Part shown: positions 33,668-41,762 of the stretch, piece after piece
Numbering within the stretch: the first letter of the stretch is position 1
Layout of the letters: each line of letters starts with the position of its first letter
Assembly: GCA_041671545.1 (NCBI GenBank)
Contig: JBAZBI010000009.1
Coordinates: forward strand, 127,247-191,246
Source of the DNA: UBA1563 sp041671545
GTDB taxonomy: Bacteria; Bacteroidota; Ignavibacteria; Ignavibacteriales; Ignavibacteriaceae
Direction: 5' to 3'
DNA length: 64,000 nt
Translations under genes and position numbers: made by a program
The notes under the pieces: generated by a model
What the model was told of the DNA's origin: nothing
The model's database searches: none
Seen by the model: the letters and a program-made list of their open reading frames with translations, nothing else

Positions 33668-34303
33668 CTAATAACCAAGTTCTTTTAACCATTCTTCGGT
33701 CAATTTCGATTCGTTTTCGATCCCTAAAAATTTTGCAACGTATTTGCCAAGTATATCAAGCTCAAGATTTACAAGATCACCGACTTTTTTCCCTGAAAGA
33801 TTTGTCTCCTTCCATGTGTGGGGAATTATCGCAACGATAAAAGTATTTTCTTTCACGTCGGCAAGAGTAAGACTGATTCCTTCAACGGCAATAGAGCCGA
33901 CTCGAACAATATATTTAGAAAATTTATCCGGGATTTTAATTCTTACTTCATGGCTTGCGGAAAGAGGAACGATCTCAATAATTTCTCCAGACACATCTAC
34001 GTGTCCCAACACAAAATGCCCGCCGAGTCTGGCGTTGGCTTGCAGAGAACGTTCGAGATTAACGCGCTCACCAATTCGTAAAAAACCTAGTGTAGTTTTC
34101 TTCAGTGTTTCTTCAATCGTTTCAACAGTAAAACTATTTTTGGTTGTCTGCGTTACCGTTTGGCATGCCCCGCTAATGTTCACGCTTTCGCCGATGCTCA
34201 ATTCGGGAGAGATTTTTTCGGCTTCGATCGTTAGTCTGAAACCATTTCCAAACTGAGTTTTTTGCTTTAAGATGCCAACTTCTTCAACTAAACCGGTAAA
34301 CAT
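33668..34303 (-). CDS. ribE: Riboflavin synthase, alpha subunit
   Basis: This enzyme makes riboflavin by dismutation of two 6,7-dimethyl-8-ribityllumazine molecules. The 211-residue product shows the diagnostic MFTGLVEEVG start and two homologous lumazine-binding barrels (about 1-97 and 98-200). The second begins with LGGHFVLGHVDVSGEI. SVNISGACQTV and SIAVEGISLTLADV are the paired ligand loops. Residue 48, in GACQTV, is Ala-Cys where many homologues have Gly-Val-Cys-Leu-Thr. It is 1 base from ribD. Other rib genes (ribBA, ribH) are not in this window. Confidence 0.95.
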   Translation of the reverse strand: MFTGLVEEVGILKQKTQFGNGFRLTIEAEKISPELSIGESVNISGACQTVTQTTKNSFTVETIEETLKKTTLGFLRIGERVNLERSLQANARLGGHFVLGHVDVSGEIIEIVPLSASHEVRIKIPDKFSKYIVRVGSIAVEGISLTLADVKENTFIVAIIPHTWKETNLSGKKVGDLVNLELDILGKYVAKFLGIENESKLTEEWLKELGY

Positions 34304-34304
34304 A

Positions 34305-35384
34305 TTATTTCCTCAAATTAAGTAAAAGATCGTCATCATATTTTTCGAACGAATGGAGCGACAATTTTCTTGCTTTGCTCATTTCTTTTATTCCAAAATC
34401 CGAGAGAAATTGAATACCGCTCCCGAGCAGCTTTGGCGCAATAAAGATCTGCATTTCGTCGAACAAATTTTCTTTTATGAAAGAATTATAAACTTTGGCT
34501 CCCCCTTCAACAAGAATTGAAGTAATGTTTTCGTCCCCAATTTTTTTCAGTACCGTCTTCAACCTGAATTGCTTCTGTTCATCAGTTCTTGCAAATAAAA
34601 TTTTTACTCCAAGTTCTTGCAATGCTTTTACTTTCGGAGAGTTCTTTTTTTCTACTGAAGTAACAAGCAGCACATTTTTTTCAGAATGAAAAATTTTCCG
34701 GTCAATACATGATTTTAGGTTTGGATCAAGAATAATTCTTTTGGGATTTCTTCCTTCCACCAGCCTAACCGTTAATTGCGGATCGTCTTTATTCACTGTG
34801 TTTGCCCCGATCAAAACAGCGTCATATTCGTTGCGGAGTTTGTGCACTTGTTTTCTTGAAGCTGTGGAAGTTATCCATTTCGATTGGAATGAAGCGTCGG
34901 CAATCTTCCCGTCTATTGTTATTGCTGATTTCAGAGTAACGTAGGGAGTTTTTTTTGTAACATTTTTGAAAAAGAATTTGTTTAATTCAACACATTCGTT
35001 TTCAAGAATACCGACTTTAACTTCCACTCCATTATCTTTTAATTTTTGAATCCCGTTTCCGCAAACAATTGGATTCATATCAAGTGTACCGATAACAACT
35101 TTTTTAATTTTACTTTCCAGAAGTGCATCAACACAAGGAGGTGTTTTTCCGAAATGAGAGCAAGGTTCTAAATTCACAAAAAGTGTAGCTCCCTCAACAC
35201 TTTCCGAAGCGCTGTTGATAGCATTTACTTCTGCGTGCGCTTCCCCATATTTTTGATGATACCCGGCGCCGATAATTTTTCCTTCTTTTACTAAAACGGC
35301 TCCGACTAAAGGATTAGGACTTACAAAGCCAATCCCTTTTTTAGCAATTTCCAGCGTTAGTTTAATATAGGATTCATCGGTCAC
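34305..35384 (-). CDS. ribD: Bifunctional riboflavin deaminase/reductase RibD
   Basis: RibD catalyses the second and third steps of riboflavin synthesis. The 359-residue product has an N-terminal cytidine-deaminase-like zinc domain (HAEVNAI; LEPCSHFGKTPPCVDAL) and a C-terminal DHFR-like reductase domain (TLKSAITIDGKIAD; ITSTASRKQVHKLRNEYDAVLIGANTV; SILVEGGAKVYNSFI). The start is a GTG at 35384, 9 bases after the greA stop. It is coupled to ribE by a 1-base gap. Confidence 0.96.
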   Translation of the reverse strand: MTDESYIKLTLEIAKKGIGFVSPNPLVGAVLVKEGKIIGAGYHQKYGEAHAEVNAINSASESVEGATLFVNLEPCSHFGKTPPCVDALLESKIKKVVIGTLDMNPIVCGNGIQKLKDNGVEVKVGILENECVELNKFFFKNVTKKTPYVTLKSAITIDGKIADASFQSKWITSTASRKQVHKLRNEYDAVLIGANTVNKDDPQLTVRLVEGRNPKRIILDPNLKSCIDRKIFHSEKNVLLVTSVEKKNSPKVKALQELGVKILFARTDEQKQFRLKTVLKKIGDENITSILVEGGAKVYNSFIKENLFDEMQIFIAPKLLGSGIQFLSDFGIKEMSKARKLSLHSFEKYDDDLLLNLRK

Positions 35385-35393
35385 AAGTTTTCT

Positions 35394-35870
35394 TTATTTA
35401 ACTGAAAGAATTTGGAACTCCATTACCCCGGCCGGCGCATTTACTTTAACCAGTTCGCCGACTTTCTTTCCCATCAATCCTTGACCAACGGGAGAAACAA
35501 CGGCAATCTTTCCCGCTTGAAAATCTGCTTCCTCTGCTGAAACCAAATGATAGGCAAAAATTTTATTCGTTTTTAAATTTTTCACTTCAACATGAGACAG
35601 AATATGAACCACGCCTTCTTCAAATTTTGAAGTATCAACCACGCGCGCGCGCGAAAGAACATTTTGCAATTTACTGATGCGGAGTTCGAACATTCCCTGT
35701 TCCTCTTTGGCGGCATCATATTCGGCATTTTCAGAAAGGTCCCCGTGAGAGCGCGCCTCTGATATTTTACCGGCAATTTCTTTTCTGCCGCTGGTTTTTA
35801 ATTCTTTTAATTCTTTCTCAAGCTCTATCAATCTTTCTTGAGTTAAATAGACAAAATTCGCTTCGGCCAT
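35394..35870 (-). CDS. greA: Transcription elongation factor GreA
   Basis: GreA rescues backtracked RNA polymerase by stimulating transcript cleavage. The ATG at 35870 gives 158 residues, the normal GreA length. The N-terminal coiled coil has the acidic tip motif (ARSHGDLSENAEYDAAKEEQG), and the C-terminal globular domain ends with VSPVGQGLMGKKVGE. A longer frame extends upstream to 36026, but it runs through a promoter-like site and a terminator hairpin and has no family similarity. It is the first gene of the rib-tilS-hpt-ftsH operon. Confidence 0.96.
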   Translation of the reverse strand: MAEANFVYLTQERLIELEKELKELKTSGRKEIAGKISEARSHGDLSENAEYDAAKEEQGMFELRISKLQNVLSRARVVDTSKFEEGVVHILSHVEVKNLKTNKIFAYHLVSAEEADFQAGKIAVVSPVGQGLMGKKVGELVKVNAPAGVMEFQILSVK

Positions 35871-35900
35871 GGGGACAATCTCACTTTTGTTGAAACATTT

Positions 35901-35931
35901 AAAAAAAAGCGCCACCGCTTTTCGCAGTGGC
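35901..35931 (-). terminator. Intrinsic terminator in the greA leader
   Basis: On the minus strand GCCACTGC pairs with GCGGTGGC (8 bp, one G-U) across a GAAAA loop, then GC and eight T residues. It lies 31 bases upstream of the greA ATG and directly after the predicted promoter. A GTGAG-type site follows it. Confidence 0.8.
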
Positions 35932-35935
35932 AGTA

Positions 35936-35966
35936 CAAAATTAAAGAATTTTATGCCACATGTCAA
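35936..35966 (-). promoter_or_regulatory. Promoter of the greA operon
   Basis: TTGACA (35961-35966) and TAATTTTG (35936-35943) on the minus strand, with 20 bases between the TTG and the TA, match TTG-N-TAnnTTTG fully. Transcription would begin at or just before the terminator hairpin. Confidence 0.6.
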
Positions 35967-36052
35967 GAAAAAGAAATGAGAAGTTTCTCCAGCGCACAGA
36001 ATGCCGGACTCCGATGTAAACGACATAAATAGGATAAACTTGGTTGTGTTAG

Positions 36053-36060
36053 TAAATTTG
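36053..36060 (+). promoter_or_regulatory. Putative -7 element of mnmA
   Basis: TAAATTTG matches TAnnTTTG about 20 bases before the mnmA ATG. No clear -33 TTG at the right distance. Confidence 0.4.
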
Positions 36061-36080
36061 CATCAACAAAAAATGGAATT

Positions 36081-37130
36081 ATGAAAATAGCAGTATTGGT
36101 TTCCGGCGGCGTTGATAGCTCTGTTGCGCTTCAATTATTAAAGAATGAAGGACACGACGTTACCGCTTTCTATTTAAAAATTTGGCTCCAGGATGAGTTC
36201 TCTTTCCTTGGCGATTGTCCCTGGGAAGAAGATTTGGAATTTGTGCGTAAAGTCTGCGAACAGACAAATGTTCCGCTTGAAGTTCTCTCACTTCAAAATG
36301 AATATTGGGAGAAAGTTGTTTCCTACACGATAAGTGAAATAAAAGAAGGACGCACTCCGAATCCCGATATGTTCTGCAACCGGTTAATCAAGTTCGGGGA
36401 ATTCTACGACAAAATTGATACAAGTTTTGAGAAAGTCGCTTCAGGTCACTACGCAAATATTTCTTACGAGAACGAAAAGTACTATTTAAAACGTTCCCCC
36501 GATCCGATTAAAGACCAAACTTATTTTCTCGGTTATTTAACCCAGCAACAATTGTCTCGTGCGCTTTTTCCAATCGGGAAATACGCGAAAAAAGAGATCA
36601 GAAAAATTGCCGCAGATTACGATCTTGCAAATCAAACACGGAAAGACAGCCAGGGAATTTGCTTCCTCGGACAAATAAAATTTTCCGATTTCATCAAACA
36701 TCATCTCGGTGAACTTCCCGGTGACATTCTTGAAATGGAAACGGGAAAAGTTCTCGGCAGACATCCGGGTTACTACTATTTTACTATTGGACAGCGAAGC
36801 GGTTTGGGATTGAGCGGAGGTCCGTGGTTTGTGGTCGAGAAAAATATTGCAGAGAATAAAATCCTCATCTCAAAAAATGTTGAGCTGATAGAAAGAGAAA
36901 AAAATCATTTCTCCGTTACCAATTTTAATTGGATAAATGAACCTCCGGAACACGACAACCTTTTAGTAAAGATCAGACATGGAGAACATTTCTTCAACTG
37001 CTCACTCAAATTTCAGAGTGAAAATCTCGCCAATGTTTCTATCGATCGTCCCGACAGAGGAATTGCAGCCGGACAGTTTGCCGTATTTTATGATGGCGAT
37101 TACTGCCTTGGCGGCGGCGTGATTTGTTAA
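36081..37130 (+). CDS. mnmA: tRNA 2-thiouridine(34) synthase MnmA
   Basis: MnmA thiolates U34 of Lys, Glu and Gln tRNAs. The 349-residue product has the PP-loop (VLVSGGVDSSVALQLL), the first catalytic cysteine in TPNPDMFCNRLIKFGEF, the second in DSQGICFLGQIKFSDF, and the C-terminal barrel (YYFTIGQRSGLGL; ENKILIS). It is divergent from greA, with both promoters in the 210-base gap. No partner gene follows on the same strand. Confidence 0.96.
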   Translation: MKIAVLVSGGVDSSVALQLLKNEGHDVTAFYLKIWLQDEFSFLGDCPWEEDLEFVRKVCEQTNVPLEVLSLQNEYWEKVVSYTISEIKEGRTPNPDMFCNRLIKFGEFYDKIDTSFEKVASGHYANISYENEKYYLKRSPDPIKDQTYFLGYLTQQQLSRALFPIGKYAKKEIRKIAADYDLANQTRKDSQGICFLGQIKFSDFIKHHLGELPGDILEMETGKVLGRHPGYYYFTIGQRSGLGLSGGPWFVVEKNIAENKILISKNVELIEREKNHFSVTNFNWINEPPEHDNLLVKIRHGEHFFNCSLKFQSENLANVSIDRPDRGIAAGQFAVFYDGDYCLGGGVIC

Positions 37131-37168
37131 AACTTGATCAAAAAAAATTAAATCGTTTTCAATCTTAA

Positions 37169-39616
37169 TTACTTCACCAAAGTAATTTTATTCTTCAAAC
37201 TGCTGATCGAAGCCGGATCAGTTTTTATTTTTACATATTTTCCGCTCAACCATAATTTTGTTTGATCTTGATAATGCTTACTCAGCGGATGTCCGGATTC
37301 TCCAGTTGGCAGCACCAAATAAAATTCATCGGGATTAGCAAAATCATAAATAAACCGCATCGATGGTCCAAGATGATTTTCATATTCTTTATGCTGAAAC
37401 GCTCTTACATCTCCCGAGTAATGATTAAACGTATATTCTGTATTAAACAATGTTGTACCGTCGCCGCCAATTCCAAACGGACCAATATCGACCAGATCAT
37501 CAATTAACTTATTCTCACCGCTAAAAAAATGTTTAAAGGTGAGCGAGTGGAGTTTCCCCCACTGCCATTGATTGATGTCGGTTCCCATTTTCGATTCAAG
37601 ATCAGTTAATGCATCACTCAGACTTTTTCTGATTATATCATCTCGCGTTTCAATTTTTGAAGTTGTTTTATCATCAAAAATCGTAGAAGCGTTTTCCGTT
37701 AAAATTCTCTGTACAACTCTGTAGGGAACGTTCGGAACAAAAAGAAACTCATTATACAAATCATACCCGAGATCATCTTCAAAAGTATTTTTTAAAAGAT
37801 GGGTGAGAAAAACGGCATAGATAGCCGGAGCTTGATAAAAGGCATCGAACTTGCCGTCCCATGCTTTAAATAATTGAAGAGCTTCGGTAAGATTTTTATC
37901 ATTAACTTTTTTCCCTTCAAATGCTTGAAGAATATATTTCGTAATATTTTTAGCATAGGGAGAAACAAAATCCGTTTGATAATTTTGAAAATCATCAGGC
38001 GAATGTTTTTCTTTTGCGGTTATTAGTTCAGTAATTCTTTCGATGCGCGATGATGGTTCCCACAAGTTTGAAATATGATATGGGAAATCTTTTACCGTTT
38101 TGTTATTTGCGGAAGCAATAAAATTTTGCGGAGGATTAAAGAGCATCGGCATTTGTTCAAAAGGGACGAACCCTTTCCAATCATTCCCGGAAGTTGTACC
38201 ATCAAAAACAAACGTGGGTGAATTGGAAGAACGAATGGGAAGTTTAGCAGCACAAAGATAACCGATGTTCCCTTTCACATCGGCGTAAACAAAATTTTGT
38301 CCCGGTACGGTAAAGTTTGATACCGCGGTTTTGAAAGTTGACCAATCTGCTGCTTTGTTCACAGAGTAAAAAGCATAAAACTCATCACTCACATCATTGC
38401 CCGTCCATCTCATGCTTATGTTCAAATTTTTATCGAGCGAATTGGGATACATCGAGTTAAAGCTGTGAATATTAGAGATGATCGGACCCCGGTGCGTTTC
38501 TTTTATTTCAATCGAAGCATCCGGCTCATCTTTTACTTTTATTTTTTCCGTTCTGATTTTCAACGGATGCCATTCATTATCGCAAAAATATTTCTTCCCG
38601 GTCGGATCAAGTTTTTCAAAATAGAAGTCGGCATCATCAGCCATAACGTTAGTGAGCACCCAAGAGATATTTTTATTTTTCCCTATCACCACCGCGGGAA
38701 CTCCGGGAAGTGTAACTCCTTCTACTTGAAAATCACCGGCGCGAATAACCGCTGCATACCATTTCCCCGGCGCTGTAAATGCAAGGTGAGGGTCGTTAGC
38801 GATAATTGATTTACCGCTTTGTGATCTCTCTTTATTAACAACCCAATTGTTCGAGCCGATGTGCGTTCCGGTGAATCCGGTAAACTGTTTGTAAGCGTGA
38901 TTCACATCGATGAACGCTGTATTAATCTTCGCCTCTTTTGAAAGCGAGGAAGGAATAATCGTTGGTGCATTTTCCGGAAAATCAGGAAGGATGAGTTTTG
39001 CTTTTTCTTCGCCAAGCTGTTGAACAAGTTTTGTAAAGATGATATCCGTCCACCAACTCATATTAAGTTCCCAAGCCATCAAGCGAACGATCATTAAACT
39101 GTGAACAGGTTTCCAGTCATACGGTTCATACTTCAAAACATCAAATTCGATGGGAAGTTTTTTGTGGAATTTCTTTATGAAATAATTTACGCCATCAGCA
39201 TAAGCAGAAAGCATTTTCTTCGTTTCGGGATGTGAGGCTTCAAACATTTTTTCCGCGGTTTGTTTGATTCCCACCGTCAAAAACATTTTATCGAAAGCTA
39301 AAGTTTTATTTCCAAAAACTTCACTTAATCTTCCGGCGCCTGCACGGCGAATGAGATCCATCTGGAATAAACGTTCGCGTGCATGTAAAAATCCAAGTGC
39401 AAATGCTGCGCTTTCTTCGTTATCGGTAACAATGTAAGGAATCGCTAACGAATCAAAATGAATTTCTACATCACTATGAATTTTTTCCGCTTGATATTCT
39501 CCGTTATATTCGGGAAGTGAAGCGTATAACATCTGCCGGAAGAAGTAGCCTGCAATAAGAAGAATAATGACGAGAGATACGACAGAACCTAAAAGAATTT
39601 TTGCCCAAGGTTTCAT
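37169..39616 (-). CDS. Penicillin acylase family protein (peptidase S45)
   Basis: This 815-residue N-terminal-nucleophile hydrolase has one N-terminal membrane helix or signal (residues 5-30), so it acts in the periplasm. An alpha-chain region (FALGFLHARERLFQMDLIRRAGAGRLSEVFG) precedes the self-cleavage site. The new N-terminal serine of the beta chain is in HIGSNNWVVNKERSQSG, followed by DPHLAF and PGVPAVVIGKNKNISWVLTN. Members cleave acyl-homoserine lactones, beta-lactam amides or similar. The substrate cannot be read from the sequence. It is transcribed alone. Confidence 0.92.
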   Translation of the reverse strand: MKPWAKILLGSVVSLVIILLIAGYFFRQMLYASLPEYNGEYQAEKIHSDVEIHFDSLAIPYIVTDNEESAAFALGFLHARERLFQMDLIRRAGAGRLSEVFGNKTLAFDKMFLTVGIKQTAEKMFEASHPETKKMLSAYADGVNYFIKKFHKKLPIEFDVLKYEPYDWKPVHSLMIVRLMAWELNMSWWTDIIFTKLVQQLGEEKAKLILPDFPENAPTIIPSSLSKEAKINTAFIDVNHAYKQFTGFTGTHIGSNNWVVNKERSQSGKSIIANDPHLAFTAPGKWYAAVIRAGDFQVEGVTLPGVPAVVIGKNKNISWVLTNVMADDADFYFEKLDPTGKKYFCDNEWHPLKIRTEKIKVKDEPDASIEIKETHRGPIISNIHSFNSMYPNSLDKNLNISMRWTGNDVSDEFYAFYSVNKAADWSTFKTAVSNFTVPGQNFVYADVKGNIGYLCAAKLPIRSSNSPTFVFDGTTSGNDWKGFVPFEQMPMLFNPPQNFIASANNKTVKDFPYHISNLWEPSSRIERITELITAKEKHSPDDFQNYQTDFVSPYAKNITKYILQAFEGKKVNDKNLTEALQLFKAWDGKFDAFYQAPAIYAVFLTHLLKNTFEDDLGYDLYNEFLFVPNVPYRVVQRILTENASTIFDDKTTSKIETRDDIIRKSLSDALTDLESKMGTDINQWQWGKLHSLTFKHFFSGENKLIDDLVDIGPFGIGGDGTTLFNTEYTFNHYSGDVRAFQHKEYENHLGPSMRFIYDFANPDEFYLVLPTGESGHPLSKHYQDQTKLWLSGKYVKIKTDPASISSLKNKITLVK

Positions 39617-39691
39617 ATGCGTTAAATGTTTGGTGAATGATGATGTAATTTTGTAAAGAAAAAATTAAAATCAAAACTTCGGTAAAACGGT

Positions 39692-39765
39692 ATGCACGAA
39701 AGCATTCCCAATATCGAAGAATATCTTAATCGAAAGGAATGGTTATCATCGTTCCGATTCTCATT
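39692..39765 (+). pseudogene. Possible 5' remnant of a lost gene
   Basis: An ATG at 39692 opens a plausible N-terminus (MHESIPNIEEYLNRKEWLSS, then FRFSF). The frame then runs into the antisense of the EamA gene and stops at 39833. The FRFSF segment has the look of a hot-dog thioesterase start, but that is a guess. It could be chance. Confidence 0.25.
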
Positions 39766-39771
39766 TACAAT

Positions 39772-40659
39772 TTATTTTCTCATTTGCACCAGCACCGCTC
39801 CAACAACTGCTATTGCCATCCCGATTCCTTCTTGAATCGTTATTGTTTCTCCTAAAAAATACCAGGCAAGTATTGCAATCTGAATGAGCATTGTCCCGTT
39901 AATTATGCTTGACTCCATCGCTGTAAGTGAGCGAAGAGTCAAATTCCACAATGTAAATGCAAATGCCGTATTGACTCCCGCAAGCCACAATAAGAAAAGC
40001 CAATTTTTAAAACTTAATATCGGCGCACCGTTCAGCATAAAACCGATTACAATTAAAATTATTGCGCCAATACCCATACTGATAAAAGTTACTACAACCG
40101 GACTAATATTTTTCTTCCGGTTTACATCGCGCCCAATAATTGCAGAAGCCGAATTTGCTAAAACTCCAACCAGCATTACTAATAAACCAAGTCCTTCGTT
40201 ACCAATTAAAGTAACGGGGAAAAAATATGCGACAATCCCTATGATAAATAAACCTGACCCGCTCCACTGAAGGTAAGATGGTTTTTCATTTAAGAAAAAA
40301 ACTCCCGCTATTGCCACAACGATCGGAGTGAAATTGAGCAGTAAACTTACGGTAACGGAAGGGAGAAGCGAAAGCCCGACAAACTGTGCGCCTTGCGTAA
40401 AGGTGTAAAAAACTAATCCGAGAAGAATAAGTTTTTTCCATTGCGAAGCGTTCAGTTGTTTTATTTCTGTTAAATATTTTCTTTTGAAGAGGAAAGGGAT
40501 GAAAAAAAGAAACGCCAAAAAGTAGCGTAACCCTGCATAAGTAATGGGCGGAATGTCAACCAAACCCCACTTAATTATTATAAAAGAAGTTGACCAGAGA
40601 AACGTTACAAGCAGCGCTTGAAGAATCGGGATTATATGAGATTGTTTTTTTTCGTTCAT
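39772..40659 (-). CDS. EamA/DMT-family transporter
   Basis: The 295-residue inner-membrane protein has ten hydrophobic helices arranged as two EamA repeats of about 145 residues. The first begins LQALLVTFLWSTSFIIIKWGL with PPITYAGLRYFLAFLFF, and the second begins GLLVMLVGVLANSASAIIGR. The final helix ends in GMAIAVVGAVLVQMRK. Members export small metabolites or amino acids; the substrate is unknown. No co-transcribed partner. Confidence 0.9.
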   Translation of the reverse strand: MNEKKQSHIIPILQALLVTFLWSTSFIIIKWGLVDIPPITYAGLRYFLAFLFFIPFLFKRKYLTEIKQLNASQWKKLILLGLVFYTFTQGAQFVGLSLLPSVTVSLLLNFTPIVVAIAGVFFLNEKPSYLQWSGSGLFIIGIVAYFFPVTLIGNEGLGLLVMLVGVLANSASAIIGRDVNRKKNISPVVVTFISMGIGAIILIVIGFMLNGAPILSFKNWLFLLWLAGVNTAFAFTLWNLTLRSLTAMESSIINGTMLIQIAILAWYFLGETITIQEGIGMAIAVVGAVLVQMRK

Positions 40660-40680
40660 AATTTCAAGTTCAAAATATAA

Positions 40681-40796
40681 TTAGAAAGAATGGGTGGGTG
40701 GATGGATGGATGATTGCATGTTAGAATAAATTAGTCAAACATTTCCATTGCCGACTGTTAACTGCCGACTGATGATTGCCAACTGCTGACTGACCA
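40681..40796. repeat. Simple-sequence tracts between EamA and L,D-transpeptidase genes
   Basis: A (GGTGGATGGATGGATGAT)-type tetranucleotide tract is followed by a tract of related GCCGACTG/GCCAACTG/GCTGACTG words. Similar words occur near 9200-9235, 28960-29010 and 54205-54305. They are low-complexity intergenic repeats of unknown role. Confidence 0.55.
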
Positions 40797-41312
40797 CTAC
40801 TTCACTATCTCAATCTCCGTTCCCATCGGAACATTATAAAAGAGTTCTTCAATTTCAGAATTTGTTAGCGCGATGCAGCCCAAAGTCCAATCTTTGAAGC
40901 GTTGAAATTTGCCGATGAATCCATACCCGTTTGGTAAACCATGAATTTTAATTTCTCCTCCGGCAGATTTTCCAAACTGTTTTGCGTGAAGACTATCAGA
41001 TTGATTTGGATAAGAAACAGCAAGGTTCAGATGGTAATCGCTGTTCGGATTTTTATCGTTGATCGTGTAAATACCTTCGGGAGTTTTTTTATCTCCCTCA
41101 AATTCTTTTTTACCGATTGGAACTCCACCGAGTGAAATCTTATACGATTTTAATACTTCACCCTTTGAAAAAACGGTTAATAACCTTTTACTTTTCACCA
41201 CCAAAATCTTATCGATTTTTTTTGAAGTGTCCAATTTTTTCTCGGGCATAAAATAGTAACCGAGAGCAACGAGAACAAGAAAGAGTAATTCATACAAGAA
41301 TATTTTCTTCAT
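40797..41312 (-). CDS. L,D-transpeptidase (YkuD domain)
   Basis: The 171-residue exported protein has one N-terminal helix (FLYELLFLVLVALGYYFM) followed by a YkuD catalytic domain. The active-site block is EIKIHGLPNGYGFIGKFQRF and then DWTLGCIALTN, with the nucleophilic Cys in GCIAL and the catalytic His in IHG. The preceding KKTPEGIYTINDKNPNSDYHLNLAVSYPN is also family-typical. These enzymes make 3-3 peptidoglycan cross-links or attach lipoproteins in the periplasm. It stands alone. Confidence 0.93.
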   Translation of the reverse strand: MKKIFLYELLFLVLVALGYYFMPEKKLDTSKKIDKILVVKSKRLLTVFSKGEVLKSYKISLGGVPIGKKEFEGDKKTPEGIYTINDKNPNSDYHLNLAVSYPNQSDSLHAKQFGKSAGGEIKIHGLPNGYGFIGKFQRFKDWTLGCIALTNSEIEELFYNVPMGTEIEIVK

Positions 41313-41762
41313 TCAATTAGCATTTGCTTTTTTAGAAATAGAGACATCATTAGGTGCAATATAGTAATATCTCTAAATTTTTAACTGCTAATGAATTCTC
41401 ACTTCGTCTTCTTTCGTAATAATCTTCGCGGTATTTCATGAAAGAATTTTGTTACACAGGTTCACATTGAAAGCATGAAGTTATTCTAAAGGAACGAATT
41501 ATATCAATCACTCCATGTCTTAAGTATGCCCACCTACTTCATAATAGAGATACCGGAATTTTTTGCTTCGATGTCCAGGCAAATTGATTAACGATCCGGA
41601 AGCATCAAAACTATCTTTTAAATAAACACAACTTTTGCCCTGGAATTATTTGAAGACACACAAAAAACGATTAATTTAGATTAGTCAGTTTCCAACGGAA
41701 TCAACTACGAGTTCTAGATTATATTTAATAAAACTAGTTAAATATTTATTAAGGATGATAAA
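41313..41762. other. 450-bp non-coding region before the serine-hydrolase array
   Basis: No gene is visible here. An imperfect inverted repeat has ends ATTAGCA (41316-41322) and TGCTAAT (41386-41392), with TAGAGA/TCTCTA arms inside. The right part holds the promoter of the first serine hydrolase. The rest shows nothing recognisable. Confidence 0.5.
41650..41679 (+). promoter_or_regulatory. Putative promoter of the serine-hydrolase array
   Basis: TTG (41650-41652), 19 bases, then TAATTTAG (41672-41679), one base off TAnnTTTG. The leader to the first ATG is about 75 bases. Confidence 0.45.

Noticed and set aside
35871..36026. N-terminal extension of greA to 36026
   Set aside because: It runs through the promoter and terminator, lacks family similarity, and GreA has its normal length from 35870.
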